Source: Bacteroidota bacterium (GTDB taxonomy: Bacteria > Bacteroidota > Ignavibacteria > Kryptoniales > JAKASW01). Taken from it: DNA of 64,000 nt. Shown piece after piece: positions 15,950 through 25,366 of the stretch (within the stretch, counting starts at the first letter, position 1; every line of letters starts with the position of its first letter). The stretch lies in contig JAMCQL010000080.1 of assembly GCA_023381615.1 (NCBI GenBank), forward strand, positions 1 through 64,000, read 5' to 3'. Below the pieces are notes generated by a model. That model did not search any database. It had not been told where the DNA came from and saw only the letters and a list, made by a program, of their open reading frames with translations. A program made the translations under genes and the position numbers.

Positions 15950-18232
15950 ATGGTTGACCGAAGAAGGAACGGAACGAATGGTAAAGAAGAAGGCCGGAAG
16001 TGTAATCTCCGGACGTTTCTGCTGGAAATCATCATGATATTTGCGGCAGCCTCAGTCAAGACCTATTCACAAACGGATTACTGGCATTTGGTTGACAGTC
16101 CTAATTTTTCAAGCGCCACTTCTATTGCAATAAATCCTCAGGGCTATGTCTTTGTCGGTACTTTCGCCGGGCAGATTCTCCTCTCAAAAGACGACGGGAA
16201 CACCTGGAGTCTTGTCGGCGACAGCGGATTTGCGAACACGGGTGTCCAGTCTTTAATCGTAGATCAGAAGGGTAACCTTGTCGTCGGGACTGGCGCCGGA
16301 ATATTTGTTTCGATGGATGATGGTTATCATTGGGTCCAGGCGAACAGCGGGCTTAACTCCTCGTATGAAGTAGTCTATGCGCTGGCAGTCGACTCCAGCT
16401 ACATTCTCGCTAGTACCGGCGGCGGACTCTTCCGCTCGTCAAATGAAGGCGAGAGTTGGTCGGAGGTATATGGCGGGTTCTCGTATGGGTTTCCCGGCCA
16501 CATCGTGAATTGTGTCACTGCTAGTCCAGTGGGGTATCTCTATGCAGGAACCACAGACGGTGTTTACCGTTCCTCGGATCATGGTAATAGCTGGTCCCAA
16601 ACCGATGCGGGTTTTTCGCCGACAAATCCTTTGATCTACTCACTCGCGGTTGATTCGTCCGGTAATGTCTTTGCCGGAATAAATGGTGCGGTCTACGAAT
16701 CCACTAATAACGGGTCAAACTGGACGCAGGTATTTACTACCGCAGGCAGCTATGTCGAGCAACTGGCGGTCGCTCCGGATGGGGAAGTATTTGCCGGGAC
16801 TTCCAAGACAATTTACAAATCGACGGACAAGGGAGCCTCCTGGGTTAACACGCCGGTGCCAATCGACACTTCGATCCTTGTTTATTCTCTTGCATTCTCC
16901 GCTAACGGAGATGTCTTTGCCGGAACACGTTTCAATGGTGTTTTCGTTTCGACCGACAGCGGCGCAACATGGACGCAGGTCAATACTGGTATGCAAGACG
17001 GTATCAGCGCTATTGCAGGCGGCCCGAATGGCTACATCTTTGCCGGCTGTCCGGAAGGACATTATGCAAACCCGATATTTCGCTCGACCGATTTCGGAGC
17101 CTCATGGACGGAAACGGCTGTAAATATCTCAGGGCTGTATGGAAGTTACAATACTCATGTCAGTTCCCTGGTTGCAGACCAAAGAGGCGACGTCTTTGCG
17201 GCGACCTGGGCAAACGGATTGCTACGTTCGACTGACAATGGCAAGACTTGGAATCGGTCTGCTGGACTAAAGGTTAATGGTGTGATATCGCTTGCAATCG
17301 ATTCAACCGGTGTCGTGTATGCTGGCACAGACAGTGGGGTCTTTGAATCCACAGACGCCGGATCGACGTGGCTGTTCACCGGACTGGAAGGGTATCAGAT
17401 CCTTTCTCTTACCGTAGATTCTGCGCGCGATCTTTTCGCGGGAGCCGGAAATCTGACCGAGCCTGCAGTCCCTTCCGGGATCTTTCGTTTAAGCCATAAC
17501 TCCGGAAGCTGGACAAGAGTAGATTCGTTGTACGAAACCAATGTGAAGTCGATTGTCATTAATTCGAAAGGATATATCTTTGCGGCGGCCAGTCCTCAAC
17601 CATCAGGAATCAGCGGTGTCCTGCGATCGGAAGATAACGGGGCGACCTGGTCACCTGTAGACAGCGGGCTGATAAATAGCACCTACTACAACTATGCGGC
17701 ATCGCTCGCCATCGATTCCAGTGGCGCCATCTTTGCCGCCGTCGGCCCGTATTACGGTGTTTTTAGATCCACGGATTACGGACAAACTTGGGAACAAGCG
17801 GATTCAGGACTCAATTCAGATGATCTGGATATAACGTCACTTGCCTCAAATTCAAATGGAATCATCTTCGCGGGATCGGGCTTGGGTCGCATTTATGAAT
17901 ATATTAGTGGTGGCTCACTCACCTCTGTGAAGAAGTCGGTCTATTCCAGGCCGAGCGGTTTTCTCTTAGGCCAGAACTACCCAAATCCATTTAACCCGAC
18001 GACAGTCATCACCTATCAGCTTTCAGCAGTCAGCCAGGTGACTTTGAGAGTGTACGATGTACTTGGTCGTGAGGTTGCAACTCTCGTAAATGAAAAAGAA
18101 AACGCCGGGAGCTACTCCGTGACGTTCGATGCCAGTCGGCTTGCGAGCGGAGTGTATTTCTATAAACTCGTTGCTGTTGGAAATAATGGCGAGAGATTTG
18201 TGTCTGTAAAGAAATTAGCATTGCTAAAGTGA
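15950..18232 (+). CDS. Secreted beta-propeller (BNR/Ycf48-like) protein with T9SS sorting domain
   Basis: About 760 aa from the ATG at 15950 (AGAGGAG upstream); an in-frame ATG at 15902 lacks a good ribosome site. A positively charged start and a hydrophobic stretch (FLLEIIMIFAAASVKTYSQ) form the signal peptide. The body has at least ten blades with the pattern (V/I)(F/Y)RS(T/S)D.G..W, parallel to the preceding gene. The tail is a T9SS type A domain (NYPNPFNPTTVITYQL, YDVLGREVATLVNE, SGVYFYKL, VKKLALLK). It is paralogous to the gene at 13539. The role is unknown; surface binding or a cell-surface enzyme accessory are both possible. Confidence 0.83.
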   Translation: MVDRRRNGTNGKEEGRKCNLRTFLLEIIMIFAAASVKTYSQTDYWHLVDSPNFSSATSIAINPQGYVFVGTFAGQILLSKDDGNTWSLVGDSGFANTGVQSLIVDQKGNLVVGTGAGIFVSMDDGYHWVQANSGLNSSYEVVYALAVDSSYILASTGGGLFRSSNEGESWSEVYGGFSYGFPGHIVNCVTASPVGYLYAGTTDGVYRSSDHGNSWSQTDAGFSPTNPLIYSLAVDSSGNVFAGINGAVYESTNNGSNWTQVFTTAGSYVEQLAVAPDGEVFAGTSKTIYKSTDKGASWVNTPVPIDTSILVYSLAFSANGDVFAGTRFNGVFVSTDSGATWTQVNTGMQDGISAIAGGPNGYIFAGCPEGHYANPIFRSTDFGASWTETAVNISGLYGSYNTHVSSLVADQRGDVFAATWANGLLRSTDNGKTWNRSAGLKVNGVISLAIDSTGVVYAGTDSGVFESTDAGSTWLFTGLEGYQILSLTVDSARDLFAGAGNLTEPAVPSGIFRLSHNSGSWTRVDSLYETNVKSIVINSKGYIFAAASPQPSGISGVLRSEDNGATWSPVDSGLINSTYYNYAASLAIDSSGAIFAAVGPYYGVFRSTDYGQTWEQADSGLNSDDLDITSLASNSNGIIFAGSGLGRIYEYISGGSLTSVKKSVYSRPSGFLLGQNYPNPFNPTTVITYQLSAVSQVTLRVYDVLGREVATLVNEKENAGSYSVTFDASRLASGVYFYKLVAVGNNGERFVSVKKLALLK

Positions 18233-18585
18233 CGGGTTTCTTCCGGCATAAATCCAACACTCTCTGTGTCGGGCTCGTATTGATGAACCGAAAATCGGAG
18301 TCACCCCATTTGTGTGATTGTCCAAAAAGAGTCCACTGTCTTTCCCGAATGCTCTTATCGGGAATCTACGTGGGAGAACCGCTGGATTCCCGCTTGAATC
18401 ATGAGGGAATGACATGCGACATGCGGCAGTGGTTCTTCCCTCCTTTTGGGACGGCCTCATTCAAAAGGCAGCGAGTCCAAGCGGTGCCGGTCAAGAAATT
18501 ACTGACTAAATGTGATGACACCAATGTTGAAGCGATTTATGAATTCAGTATCGTTCCACGAAATCCGGGAACGGAGAAAGAAAGG
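18233..18585. other. Intergenic region with palindromic repeat, 353 nt
   Basis: An open frame continues from 18229 but its translation (for example HLCDCPKRVHCLSRML) looks non-coding and reads through repeat DNA. The region holds the inverted repeats described at 18337-18417. No promoter stood out. Confidence 0.5.
18337..18417. repeat. Palindromic intergenic repeat element (REP-like)
   Basis: Contains TTCCCGA-N9-TCGGGAA (7-bp perfect arms) and then GGATTCCCGC..GAGGGAATGACA with a 6-bp inverted pair. The wording TGGATTCCCGC...GGGAATGACA is that of a dispersed hairpin repeat common between genes in many bacterial genomes. It probably acts as transcribed hairpins or is a selfish REP-like element. 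Confidence 0.55.
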
Positions 18586-21471
18586 ATGGATAAAGGAATG
18601 AAGAGAAATAGAAGCATCAAAGTGAAAACAACCTGTTCAACACCTCTTTTGGCACAAGTGATTCTGATCGGTATAGCACTTGTCCTATTAAACTATGGAA
18701 CCACAATAGCCCAGACAACAACACTGGACTATTCCTTCGGAGACAGCGGGACGGTGAGAGTGCCAATCATTTCCGGCGGCTATAGAGACAATGCCACCTC
18801 AGTTGCCATCCAGCCCGATGGGAAAATAATACTGGCAGGATATACGCTAAGCAGTTCCAATTATCAGATGTTTGCTCTAGCGCGCTTGAACGTCGATGGA
18901 ACTTTAGATAGCACCTTTGGCACCGACGGTACTGTCAGTGTAACTCCCAATGGAGTTAGCAGTTATGGATACTCGGTGGCACTGCTCCCAGGTGGCAAAA
19001 TACTGCTCGGTGGATTTTCCGAGGATATGTCATCTTACAGCATTACGTTTGCCCTTGCCCGCTTCGACTCAGAAGGGGCTCTTGACCCTTCATTCGGTAC
19101 AGGCGGCATAGCGTTGGCGAGAATTACTGGTGATGCACAATATCCGGATGACAAAGCCTATTCTATGGCAATTCAATCCGATGGCAAGATTGTTTTAGCG
19201 GGAAGTTCAGTGGATTCATCTTACCACTATGCGTTTGCCGTAGCCCGCTTTGACACAGGCGGGATTTTGGACAGTACTTTTGGAACTAACGGCACGGTCA
19301 GAAATTTTATCGTTGGCGGCGACTCCACTGATGACAAAGCATATTCAGTAGCGATCCAACCGAACGGAAAAATAGTGGTGGCCGGATCTTCGCACAGAGG
19401 TGGTCACTATCCCGCAGATACCTATGCCCTGGCCCGATACAACGCGAACGGCACGTTGGACAGCACGTTTGGCACCGACGGGACTGTCGAGATGGGATAT
19501 GCCAATGGATTTGCGGGCTTGGTGAATTCCGCCGCATTACTGCCTGACGGGAAAATATTGGTAGCGGGACAAAATGGGGTGGCGCGCTTCGACTCGAGTG
19601 GAACTCTTGATAGCACTTTTGGATATGCCGGGATAGCGCTAAACGGGCTGACTTCGGCAGCAGCCTATATCAACGAAAGCTCGATGGGAGTTCAGTCTGA
19701 TGGGAAAATACTTCTCGTTGGAAATTTGCAGGAAGCCTCCTCTCAATTTGTTTTTGCTGCTGTGCGGTTTACTGCGAGTGGCACACTAGACAGCACTTTT
19801 GGCACAAACGGTATCATGACAACGCCTTTTTATGGCAATGGGGGATGGGCAAGTCTCAACGGGGGCTATAATAGCTATGCTACTTCAACAGCATTTCAGT
19901 CGGATGGAAAGATCGTCTTTGCGGGGTCTTCGAGTGGGCCTTCCACAAAGTGGGGATCTGAACAATGGTTCGCGGCAGCACGCTATGTGGTTACTTCTGG
20001 TGTGCCGCCAGCCTCTCAGCTGACTGTTGATTCCACTTCTCCAGCCAATGACGCGGTGAATGTGCCATTGAGGACGCACCTAAGCATCACATTCAGCGCG
20101 CCCTTGGATACGAGTATACATCTCGATAAGGGACTGCCACTATTCATGTTCACCAATGTGGACAGCGCGGACTCTGTAGGATGGAGTAATAATGTAAGGA
20201 CGCTAAACGTTGTGGCATATTTGCAGCCGAATACGGTTTATGCCGTGGGGATATTTGGTGCCTTTGGACTAGGAGGACTAAGATTGCAGAGTCCGTACAT
20301 CGTCCGGTTCACAACGGGAAGTCAGTTTCCATCCGACAGTGTCAGTGGTACGGTGGTCAGCGGAACAACGGGAGTGTCAGGGGATAGTGCAATAGTCGGG
20401 TTAACAATGGTCCCGAATCTTGGACATCTCGCATCAATCCCTCCACTCATTGCAGTCACAGTTGCAGATTCGAGTGGCAACTTTGTATTGCCTGGTGTGC
20501 CCAACGGGACATATTATCCTGTAGCAGCAAAGGATGTTGACGGGGACGGAGTAATAAATCCGTTGACGGGTAAGGATGTGTTTGCCGTTGGAACACCTGT
20601 CGTCGTAAATAATGCAAGCGTAACGGAAGTAGTACTGACATGGACGAGCCTGAAGCCTGTCAATTGGAAACAGGGACTATCCATATCGGATAGCCTGTTC
20701 CTGTCACTTCCACCACACAGCCAGATAAGGTTTGTGTCAGGGTTAGGTGTCGATACGAGCGGGAATTCTATGGAATGGGTAACCGGAGTCACGAACAGCC
20801 TCACGAAGTCAGGATTTCTCGTGACGGCAGGTGCAGTTTCAACTATTCTTCCGATGGACAGCACGATCTACGATTCACTTTCAGCCTTCACAGCATTCAG
20901 TCCAGACAGTGCGGCGAATGCCGGAGTGTTTGTGTCAAATGCAGAGAATGCAGGAGGAAGAACATTCCTGCAGCAATATAATGCCTCTACTGGAGATTCG
21001 GTGTATCTACTGCTATATCTTGGCCAGTTAAGGCGCACTCAACTTGGACCAATTGTACCCGATAGTGGATTATACTGGGGAGCGCAATACGTAGCACTGA
21101 ACCCTAAGACAATGCCGCCGGCTACTACAGCCCTGTTTATTGGTGACTTCAGGACGGGAGCGATACTGGTAGCGACTGGGGTGAAAGACATGACAGAGAC
21201 AATCCCGAAGAGTTACGCACTCTATCAGAACTATCCTAACCCATTTAACCCGACGACAGTTATCAGCTATCAGCTTTCAGCGGTCAGCAACGTGACTTTG
21301 AGAGTGTATAACGTCCTTGGTCAGGAGGTCACAACTCTGGTGAATGAGCGGCAGAACCCGGGAAGCTACACCATTACATTCAACGCGGGCAACTTGCCGA
21401 GCGGGGTGTATTTCTACAGGCTGACAGCAGGGAAATTCATGTCAGTCAAGAAGCTCATGTTGCTCAAATGA
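18586..21471 (+). CDS. Secreted delta-60 repeat protein with Ig-like and T9SS sorting domains
   Basis: 961 aa from the ATG at 18586 (MDKGMKRNRS), with GGAGAAAG upstream. The open frame runs back to 18229 but covers repeat DNA. The signal peptide ends near TTIAQ. Residues ~40-440 hold about seven delta-60 repeats (LDSTFGTDGTV..., SVAIQPDGKIILAG, FALARL), a propeller-forming motif. A Big_5-like Ig domain follows (SPANDAVNVPLRTHLSITFSAPLD) and then a carboxypeptidase-regulatory-like segment. The C-terminus is a T9SS type A domain. Its last ~165 nt are almost identical to those of the gene at 13539. Likely a large surface protein of unknown partner. Confidence 0.83.
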   Translation: MDKGMKRNRSIKVKTTCSTPLLAQVILIGIALVLLNYGTTIAQTTTLDYSFGDSGTVRVPIISGGYRDNATSVAIQPDGKIILAGYTLSSSNYQMFALARLNVDGTLDSTFGTDGTVSVTPNGVSSYGYSVALLPGGKILLGGFSEDMSSYSITFALARFDSEGALDPSFGTGGIALARITGDAQYPDDKAYSMAIQSDGKIVLAGSSVDSSYHYAFAVARFDTGGILDSTFGTNGTVRNFIVGGDSTDDKAYSVAIQPNGKIVVAGSSHRGGHYPADTYALARYNANGTLDSTFGTDGTVEMGYANGFAGLVNSAALLPDGKILVAGQNGVARFDSSGTLDSTFGYAGIALNGLTSAAAYINESSMGVQSDGKILLVGNLQEASSQFVFAAVRFTASGTLDSTFGTNGIMTTPFYGNGGWASLNGGYNSYATSTAFQSDGKIVFAGSSSGPSTKWGSEQWFAAARYVVTSGVPPASQLTVDSTSPANDAVNVPLRTHLSITFSAPLDTSIHLDKGLPLFMFTNVDSADSVGWSNNVRTLNVVAYLQPNTVYAVGIFGAFGLGGLRLQSPYIVRFTTGSQFPSDSVSGTVVSGTTGVSGDSAIVGLTMVPNLGHLASIPPLIAVTVADSSGNFVLPGVPNGTYYPVAAKDVDGDGVINPLTGKDVFAVGTPVVVNNASVTEVVLTWTSLKPVNWKQGLSISDSLFLSLPPHSQIRFVSGLGVDTSGNSMEWVTGVTNSLTKSGFLVTAGAVSTILPMDSTIYDSLSAFTAFSPDSAANAGVFVSNAENAGGRTFLQQYNASTGDSVYLLLYLGQLRRTQLGPIVPDSGLYWGAQYVALNPKTMPPATTALFIGDFRTGAILVATGVKDMTETIPKSYALYQNYPNPFNPTTVISYQLSAVSNVTLRVYNVLGQEVTTLVNERQNPGSYTITFNAGNLPSGVYFYRLTAGKFMSVKKLMLLK

Positions 21472-21562
21472 ATTTTCAATTTGTGATACAATCCATTACA
21501 TTTATCGTTGAGTTGTGTTTGATAGACATGTTAGCCAACAAAAACAAAAGGAGGTAATTCAA

Positions 21563-22546
21563 ATGATGCGTTTGAGGTACATTAAAGTTGCCGTGTTCGT
21601 GGCGTTGGTTGCGGCTATGAGCGCTGGCGTCGTCGGCTGTTTCGGTTATAACATGATGGGAATCCCCCTCTTTTCCATGAAGATCGAGGTGAAGGGGCCG
21701 AACAATGCCCCGCTCGTGGGCGCAGTCGTCAGTTGCAGCAGCGGCGAAACTGTCACCGTCGATACATCCGGCGTTGCCAAGTTGAATTTCTCGGATGTAG
21801 GTCCTTATTATATATCGGTCAGGTATCAGGATAATATCATCGCCTCTTATAATGTCTCGATGCCGTCCGACGGAGGAAAGACTCTCACGGCGAATTACGT
21901 TCCGGGTGCAACGCCTTCTGCAGGCGAAGGAGCCGGTGGCAACAACTACTTTGCGATGATGGGCGCGAGGCTCTATCCTCTGCTGTTCCAGTATGTGTTC
22001 AACGCTTACGGATACAGTATTGACCTGAGCAAATACCAGCCGGGTCAGTACACCGAATGGCAGATCAGCACGAACGGCGAAAAGCAATTTTCGACCAGGA
22101 AAGCATATCTCACGAAACTGCCGAACGGACAGGAATGGTGGCAGGTGAGCTTCCAGGCAAACAAAGATTCAATGTTGATGGAAGTGCTCTTCAGCGACAA
22201 GCAGCAATCCATCAGGAGAATGAGGGCGAAATTCGGAAGTGAAGCTCCGAAAGAAGTGCCTGTAACAGAGGGCTGGTACACATCACCGATGCAACTGACT
22301 CCTGAATCCATTGAGGGCTCGGTTGTGAAGAAAGGTGTCAGTGTAACTGTGCCTGCGGGAACATTTACCTGTGACCAGCTTGAATTTGGCGTGGCACAAG
22401 GCTTCACCCTTCGGATGTGGAGAACGTCGGATGTTCCCGGCGGTGTGGTGAAATACGAAATGTCCGGCGATAATGGAAAGGATCTCTACTCCGGTGAACT
22501 GAAATCTTTCGGAACTGGTGCTACTACCGAATTAGGTTCATATTAA
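21563..22546 (+). CDS. Predicted lipoprotein with Ig-like/regulatory domain
   Basis: 327 aa. The start at 21563 (MMRLRYIKV) has a strong AAAGGAGG site. A hydrophobic leader ends in GVVGC, a plausible lipobox, giving a lipid-anchored protein. Residues ~35-110 resemble a carboxypeptidase-regulatory/Ig fold (NNAPLVGAVVSCSSGETVTVDTSGVAKL). The second half contains VSVTVPAGTFTCDQLEF, a phrase seen in DUF3108-like outer-membrane-associated proteins. No enzymatic motif is visible. I do not recognise a named family, and its function is unknown. Confidence 0.65.
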   Translation: MMRLRYIKVAVFVALVAAMSAGVVGCFGYNMMGIPLFSMKIEVKGPNNAPLVGAVVSCSSGETVTVDTSGVAKLNFSDVGPYYISVRYQDNIIASYNVSMPSDGGKTLTANYVPGATPSAGEGAGGNNYFAMMGARLYPLLFQYVFNAYGYSIDLSKYQPGQYTEWQISTNGEKQFSTRKAYLTKLPNGQEWWQVSFQANKDSMLMEVLFSDKQQSIRRMRAKFGSEAPKEVPVTEGWYTSPMQLTPESIEGSVVKKGVSVTVPAGTFTCDQLEFGVAQGFTLRMWRTSDVPGGVVKYEMSGDNGKDLYSGELKSFGTGATTELGSY

Positions 22547-22561
22547 TTTGCCACAAATAGG

Positions 22562-22628
22562 TCTACGACTCTATTCTACGAACCTTCGGTTCGAAGAACC
22601 GTAGGTCGAGTCGTAGACTCGTAGAGGA
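22562..22628. repeat. Dispersed palindromic repeat, copy A
   Basis: Begins TCTACGACTC and later carries GAGTCGTAGA, its exact reverse complement. An inner hairpin GAACCTTCGGTTC lies between. The words CCGTAGGTCGA and CTCGTAGAGG recur at 25556-25665 and, in related form, at 35369-35435, so this is a repeat family in this genome. Confidence 0.65.
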
Positions 22629-22733
22629 TCGCGCCCTCACTCGAGCGTTTACCTCTCCGCAGGATCCTTCGGAAAACGCTGCAACGTGGGGACGCGATTC
22701 TTTTATTGCGGATTCACTTTTTGACTTGGCAGG

Positions 22734-22751
22734 GGTTTGATTAATCAAACC
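22734..22751. promoter_or_regulatory. 18-bp perfect palindrome
   Basis: GGTTTGATTAATCAAACC is fully self-complementary. It lies in decayed DNA with no clear gene to control, so it may be a leftover operator or part of a repeat. Confidence 0.35.
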
Positions 22752-22963
22752 GCTAGCTACATCAATTTGTTCTAGCATCTCTTGCGTCATGCGGTTCCGA
22801 AATTTTGTCGTCGTGATTGAATCAGTTTTGCTTATAATTGCACTCTGGTCGCTCCACGGAATGAGCGGCTCAAGCTCTACCAGATCGTGTTCTTTCCGAA
22901 GGATCCTGCGGACTGGAACACGGATGCCAAGAGAAGCAAAGAAAAATCTGAAAGTAAATATTC

Positions 22964-23080
22964 TTACAGTCTGCCAAGCATTGTCCAGAGCTTTGTCATT
23001 GATAGCGGTGCGGAGTCCTCGACCTGGTTGTTGAAGTTCTCATCGCTTCTAAACTCATCTGGCTTCTGATGCCACCACAT
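22964..23080 (-). pseudogene. Remnant C-terminus of a DUF72 (YecE-like) gene
   Basis: A 38-codon minus-strand piece contains ENFNNQVEDSAPLSMTKLWTMLG. The FNN followed by a helix ending in LG resembles the C-terminal end of DUF72 proteins, which normally have ~250 residues. The preceding part is missing. A related piece occurs at 25112-25273. Identification by eye; moderate. Confidence 0.45.
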
Positions 23081-23141
23081 CTTAATTTTTGATGTCTATA
23101 TTGCTGGAACGAACAAAGCATTCGGAGCATGTTAGGTATCT

Positions 23142-23807
23142 ATGATTGAACGCGATTACATACTACGATTATTCAATGTTCTCGGAAGGGCAGTGGCCCG
23201 GATGATGTTCTTTCGGGAGACAAAGAGGTACGATGAGGCTCTTGCCGAAATTGACAACACTGCGCAGGCTCTTCTTGGTCTGAACATGGAAATGATCGAA
23301 CGAATGCCAGCCGCCGGACTGAAAGATGTTCTCGGATCGGATCCTGCGCTTCTCCAACCGAAACTGTATACTACAGGAGTGCTCCTGAAAGAAAAGGGAG
23401 AGATCCTGGAGCTTCAAGAAAAAGACGGTGAAAGTGTAAAGCGATACATGAGATCGCTTCAGCTCTTCACGGAAGAGATACCGCAGTTTAAAGATTTTGA
23501 CAATGAAAGAGGGGTGCGGACAATAGACTTCGTGATAGAGAAGTTGAGAGACTACGAGCTTCCAATTGACCTGCGGCGCCGGCTGGCACTCTACTTCGAG
23601 AACCTCGGAAGGTATGACAAGTCGGAAGATATAATTTTTGAAATTGTCGATGAGGATCCGGGATTTCTTCAGGATGGCATCTCGTTTTACGAGAGGCTTC
23701 TTGTGAAATCGGATGCCGAATTATCTGATGGTCACTTACCGAGAAACGAGGTCGAGGAAAGTCTCTCTGAATTGAGGAAGAAGCTGATGAGCAAAGAAGA
23801 AACCTGA
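23142..23807 (+). CDS. DUF6483-like helical (TPR-like) protein
   Basis: 221 aa, cytoplasmic, rich in helices, with no signal peptide. The opening MIERDYILRLFNVLGRAVARMM..FRETKRYDEALAEID resembles DUF6483 proteins, which are all-helical and of unknown function. The later part (RRRLALYFENLGRYDKSEDIIFEIVDEDP) looks like a tetratricopeptide hairpin. It stands alone, with queF ~70 nt downstream. No catalytic motif is visible. Confidence 0.6.
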   Translation: MIERDYILRLFNVLGRAVARMMFFRETKRYDEALAEIDNTAQALLGLNMEMIERMPAAGLKDVLGSDPALLQPKLYTTGVLLKEKGEILELQEKDGESVKRYMRSLQLFTEEIPQFKDFDNERGVRTIDFVIEKLRDYELPIDLRRRLALYFENLGRYDKSEDIIFEIVDEDPGFLQDGISFYERLLVKSDAELSDGHLPRNEVEESLSELRKKLMSKEET

Positions 23808-23876
23808 ATGACTCTCAACATGACACGGAACCGCAACAAAGACACTATAACTGTTTATCAGGATTTTAGGTGAAAT

Positions 23877-24317
23877 ATGGGCGTAAGCAGGAAGAGAAAA
23901 GCAGGTACTCAAACAAGGATGACTCAACAATCCGATCTGGATGGGCTGTCATTACTCGGGAGGAAGGCGAACGCCAGCAGGAGACTCGAAACCTTTCCAA
24001 ACCATCACCCGAACAGGGATTACGTGGTAACCCTCAGGACGGACGAATTCACGTGCCTCTGTCCTGCCACTGGTCAGCCTGACTTCGCAGACCTCACCAT
24101 CGAATACATTCCAGATAAGAAGGTCATCGAGTCGAAGTCGCTCAAGTTATATTTGTGGTCTTTCCGGAACGAAGGCGTTTTCAACGAGCATCTCGCTAAC
24201 GTTATTCTTGATGATTTAGTCGCCGCTCTCTCGCCGAGGTGGTGCAAGGTAACGGCGGACTTTGCCGTGCGGGGTGGGATCGCAATCAGTGTTGAAGCCG
24301 AACACGGTAAGAGATGA
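23877..24317 (+). CDS. queF: NADPH-dependent 7-cyano-7-deazaguanine (preQ0) reductase
   Basis: 146 aa. QueF reduces preQ0 to preQ1 in queuosine synthesis. Visible signatures: FTCLCPATGQPDFADLTIEYIPD with the catalytic Cys and the following Asp, then ESKSLKLYLWSFRNEG, the family's nucleotide-binding and helix segment. The length fits the short, unimodular QueF type. ATG 23877 has AGGTGAA upstream; the ATG at 23919 would also keep the whole fold. It overlaps the queuosine-precursor transporter by 4 nt. I looked for a preQ1 riboswitch in the leader and did not find a convincing one. Confidence 0.93.
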   Translation: MGVSRKRKAGTQTRMTQQSDLDGLSLLGRKANASRRLETFPNHHPNRDYVVTLRTDEFTCLCPATGQPDFADLTIEYIPDKKVIESKSLKLYLWSFRNEGVFNEHLANVILDDLVAALSPRWCKVTADFAVRGGIAISVEAEHGKR

Positions 24318-25042
24318 ACAAAGCTGAAGCACCAAAGGAGCGGTGGCTCCCGGCGATCGCGGCGGTCTTCGTCACAAGCTTGGTCGTCTCGAACATCATT
24401 GCGGTCAAGCTCTTCTCTGTGGGACCGCTTTTTCTTCCTGCGGCAATAATAGTTTTTCCCATATCTTACATATTCGGCGATGTTTTGACAGAGGTGTATG
24501 GATACTCACGCGCCCGGCAGGTAATATGGATCGGATTCGCGTGTAACCTGTTTGCGGTTCTCATTATCGTATTGAGTATCTATCTTCCACCAGCTTCGAT
24601 CTGGAAGGTCCTTGGTTCGCCTTCTTCGGCGCAAGAGGCATACACGGCGATCCTCGGTTTTGCACCGCGGCTCTTGGCGGCTTCGTTTGTTGCGTACCTC
24701 GCAGGTGAGTTTCTCAACTCTTTCGTAATGGCAAAGATGAAGATCGCAACTCGCGGGCGGTATCTCTGGTCGCGCACGATAGGTTCCACGCTTGTCGGAC
24801 AGCTTGCCGACTCCGGCATTTTCATTTCGCTGTCATTCATCGGGACTATTCCAACGGATGCGCTGGTAAAGCTGATCGTGTCGCAGTGGCTGGTGAAATC
24901 CGGATACGAAGCTGTCGCGACACCGTTCACCTATGTTGTCGTGAATTTCCTGAAACGCAGCGAAAACCGGGATCATTTCGATTATGGTACTGACTTCAGT
25001 CCTCTCCTTTGGAGCGAAGAATCCGGGCGCGGGGAGGACTAA
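24314..25042 (+). CDS. Queuosine precursor transporter (YhhQ/VUT family)
   Basis: 242 aa integral membrane protein with about six hydrophobic segments. Family marks include SNIIAVKLFSVGPLFLPAAIIVFPISYIFGDVLTEVYGY and the late RTIGSTLVGQLADSGIFISLSFIG. YhhQ-like proteins import preQ0/preQ1. Its ATG overlaps the queF stop (ATGA), so uptake and reduction of preQ0 are coupled in one operon. This suggests that the organism salvages at least part of its queuosine precursors. Confidence 0.9.
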   Translation: MNKAEAPKERWLPAIAAVFVTSLVVSNIIAVKLFSVGPLFLPAAIIVFPISYIFGDVLTEVYGYSRARQVIWIGFACNLFAVLIIVLSIYLPPASIWKVLGSPSSAQEAYTAILGFAPRLLAASFVAYLAGEFLNSFVMAKMKIATRGRYLWSRTIGSTLVGQLADSGIFISLSFIGTIPTDALVKLIVSQWLVKSGYEAVATPFTYVVVNFLKRSENRDHFDYGTDFSPLLWSEESGRGED

Positions 25043-25111
25043 AAGCACGGCCGACGGGTAGAGCGGGTAGCATTTGGTCATAGCGCCTGAAGCGCCGTTC
25101 GAGAAGACGGG

Positions 25112-25273
25112 TTATTTCATGATAAAACTCTCAAGCTCGCCGAGCATAGTCAAGAACTTTGCCACGGATACCGCTGCAGAACATTTCATATGGTTATTGA
25201 AGTTCGCATAAACGCAGAACTTGAACTGAAAACGCACACTGAAATCTGCGGCTACCCGCTCTGCCCATTCCAT
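25112..25273 (-). pseudogene. Remnant C-terminus of a DUF72 (YecE-like) gene
   Basis: A 53-codon minus-strand ORF contains FKFCVYANFNNHMKCSAAVS and ends in AKFLTMLGELESFIMK. In DUF72 proteins the last strand and helix read VY.YFNN....A..NA..L..LL, which fits. About 80% of the gene is missing. It is similar to, but not the same as, the remnant at 22964-23080. Confidence 0.5.
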
Positions 25274-25366
25274 ATTTCATTTTTCCATCATTCCTAATTC
25301 AAAGAAGCCCCAACCGCTTTCGTTTTTGGTTTGATTCTCCAGCCACTCGCTGATAAATTACTACAG

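Larger units (their letters stand above)
22547..23141. other. Decayed intergenic region, 595 nt
   Basis: Holds a palindromic repeat (22562-22628), an 18-bp perfect palindrome (22734-22751) and a minus-strand DUF72 tail (22964-23080). Short ORFs on both strands are fragmentary. It looks like a graveyard of a minus-strand gene invaded by repeats. Confidence 0.55.

Noticed and set aside
18229-18585. N-terminal extension of the delta-60 protein
   Set aside because: It reads through palindromic repeat DNA and has no signal peptide; ATG 18586 gives a correct secretion signal.
23808-23876. preQ1 riboswitch before queF
   Set aside because: No short pseudoknot-like preQ1-I pattern was seen in this 69-nt leader.
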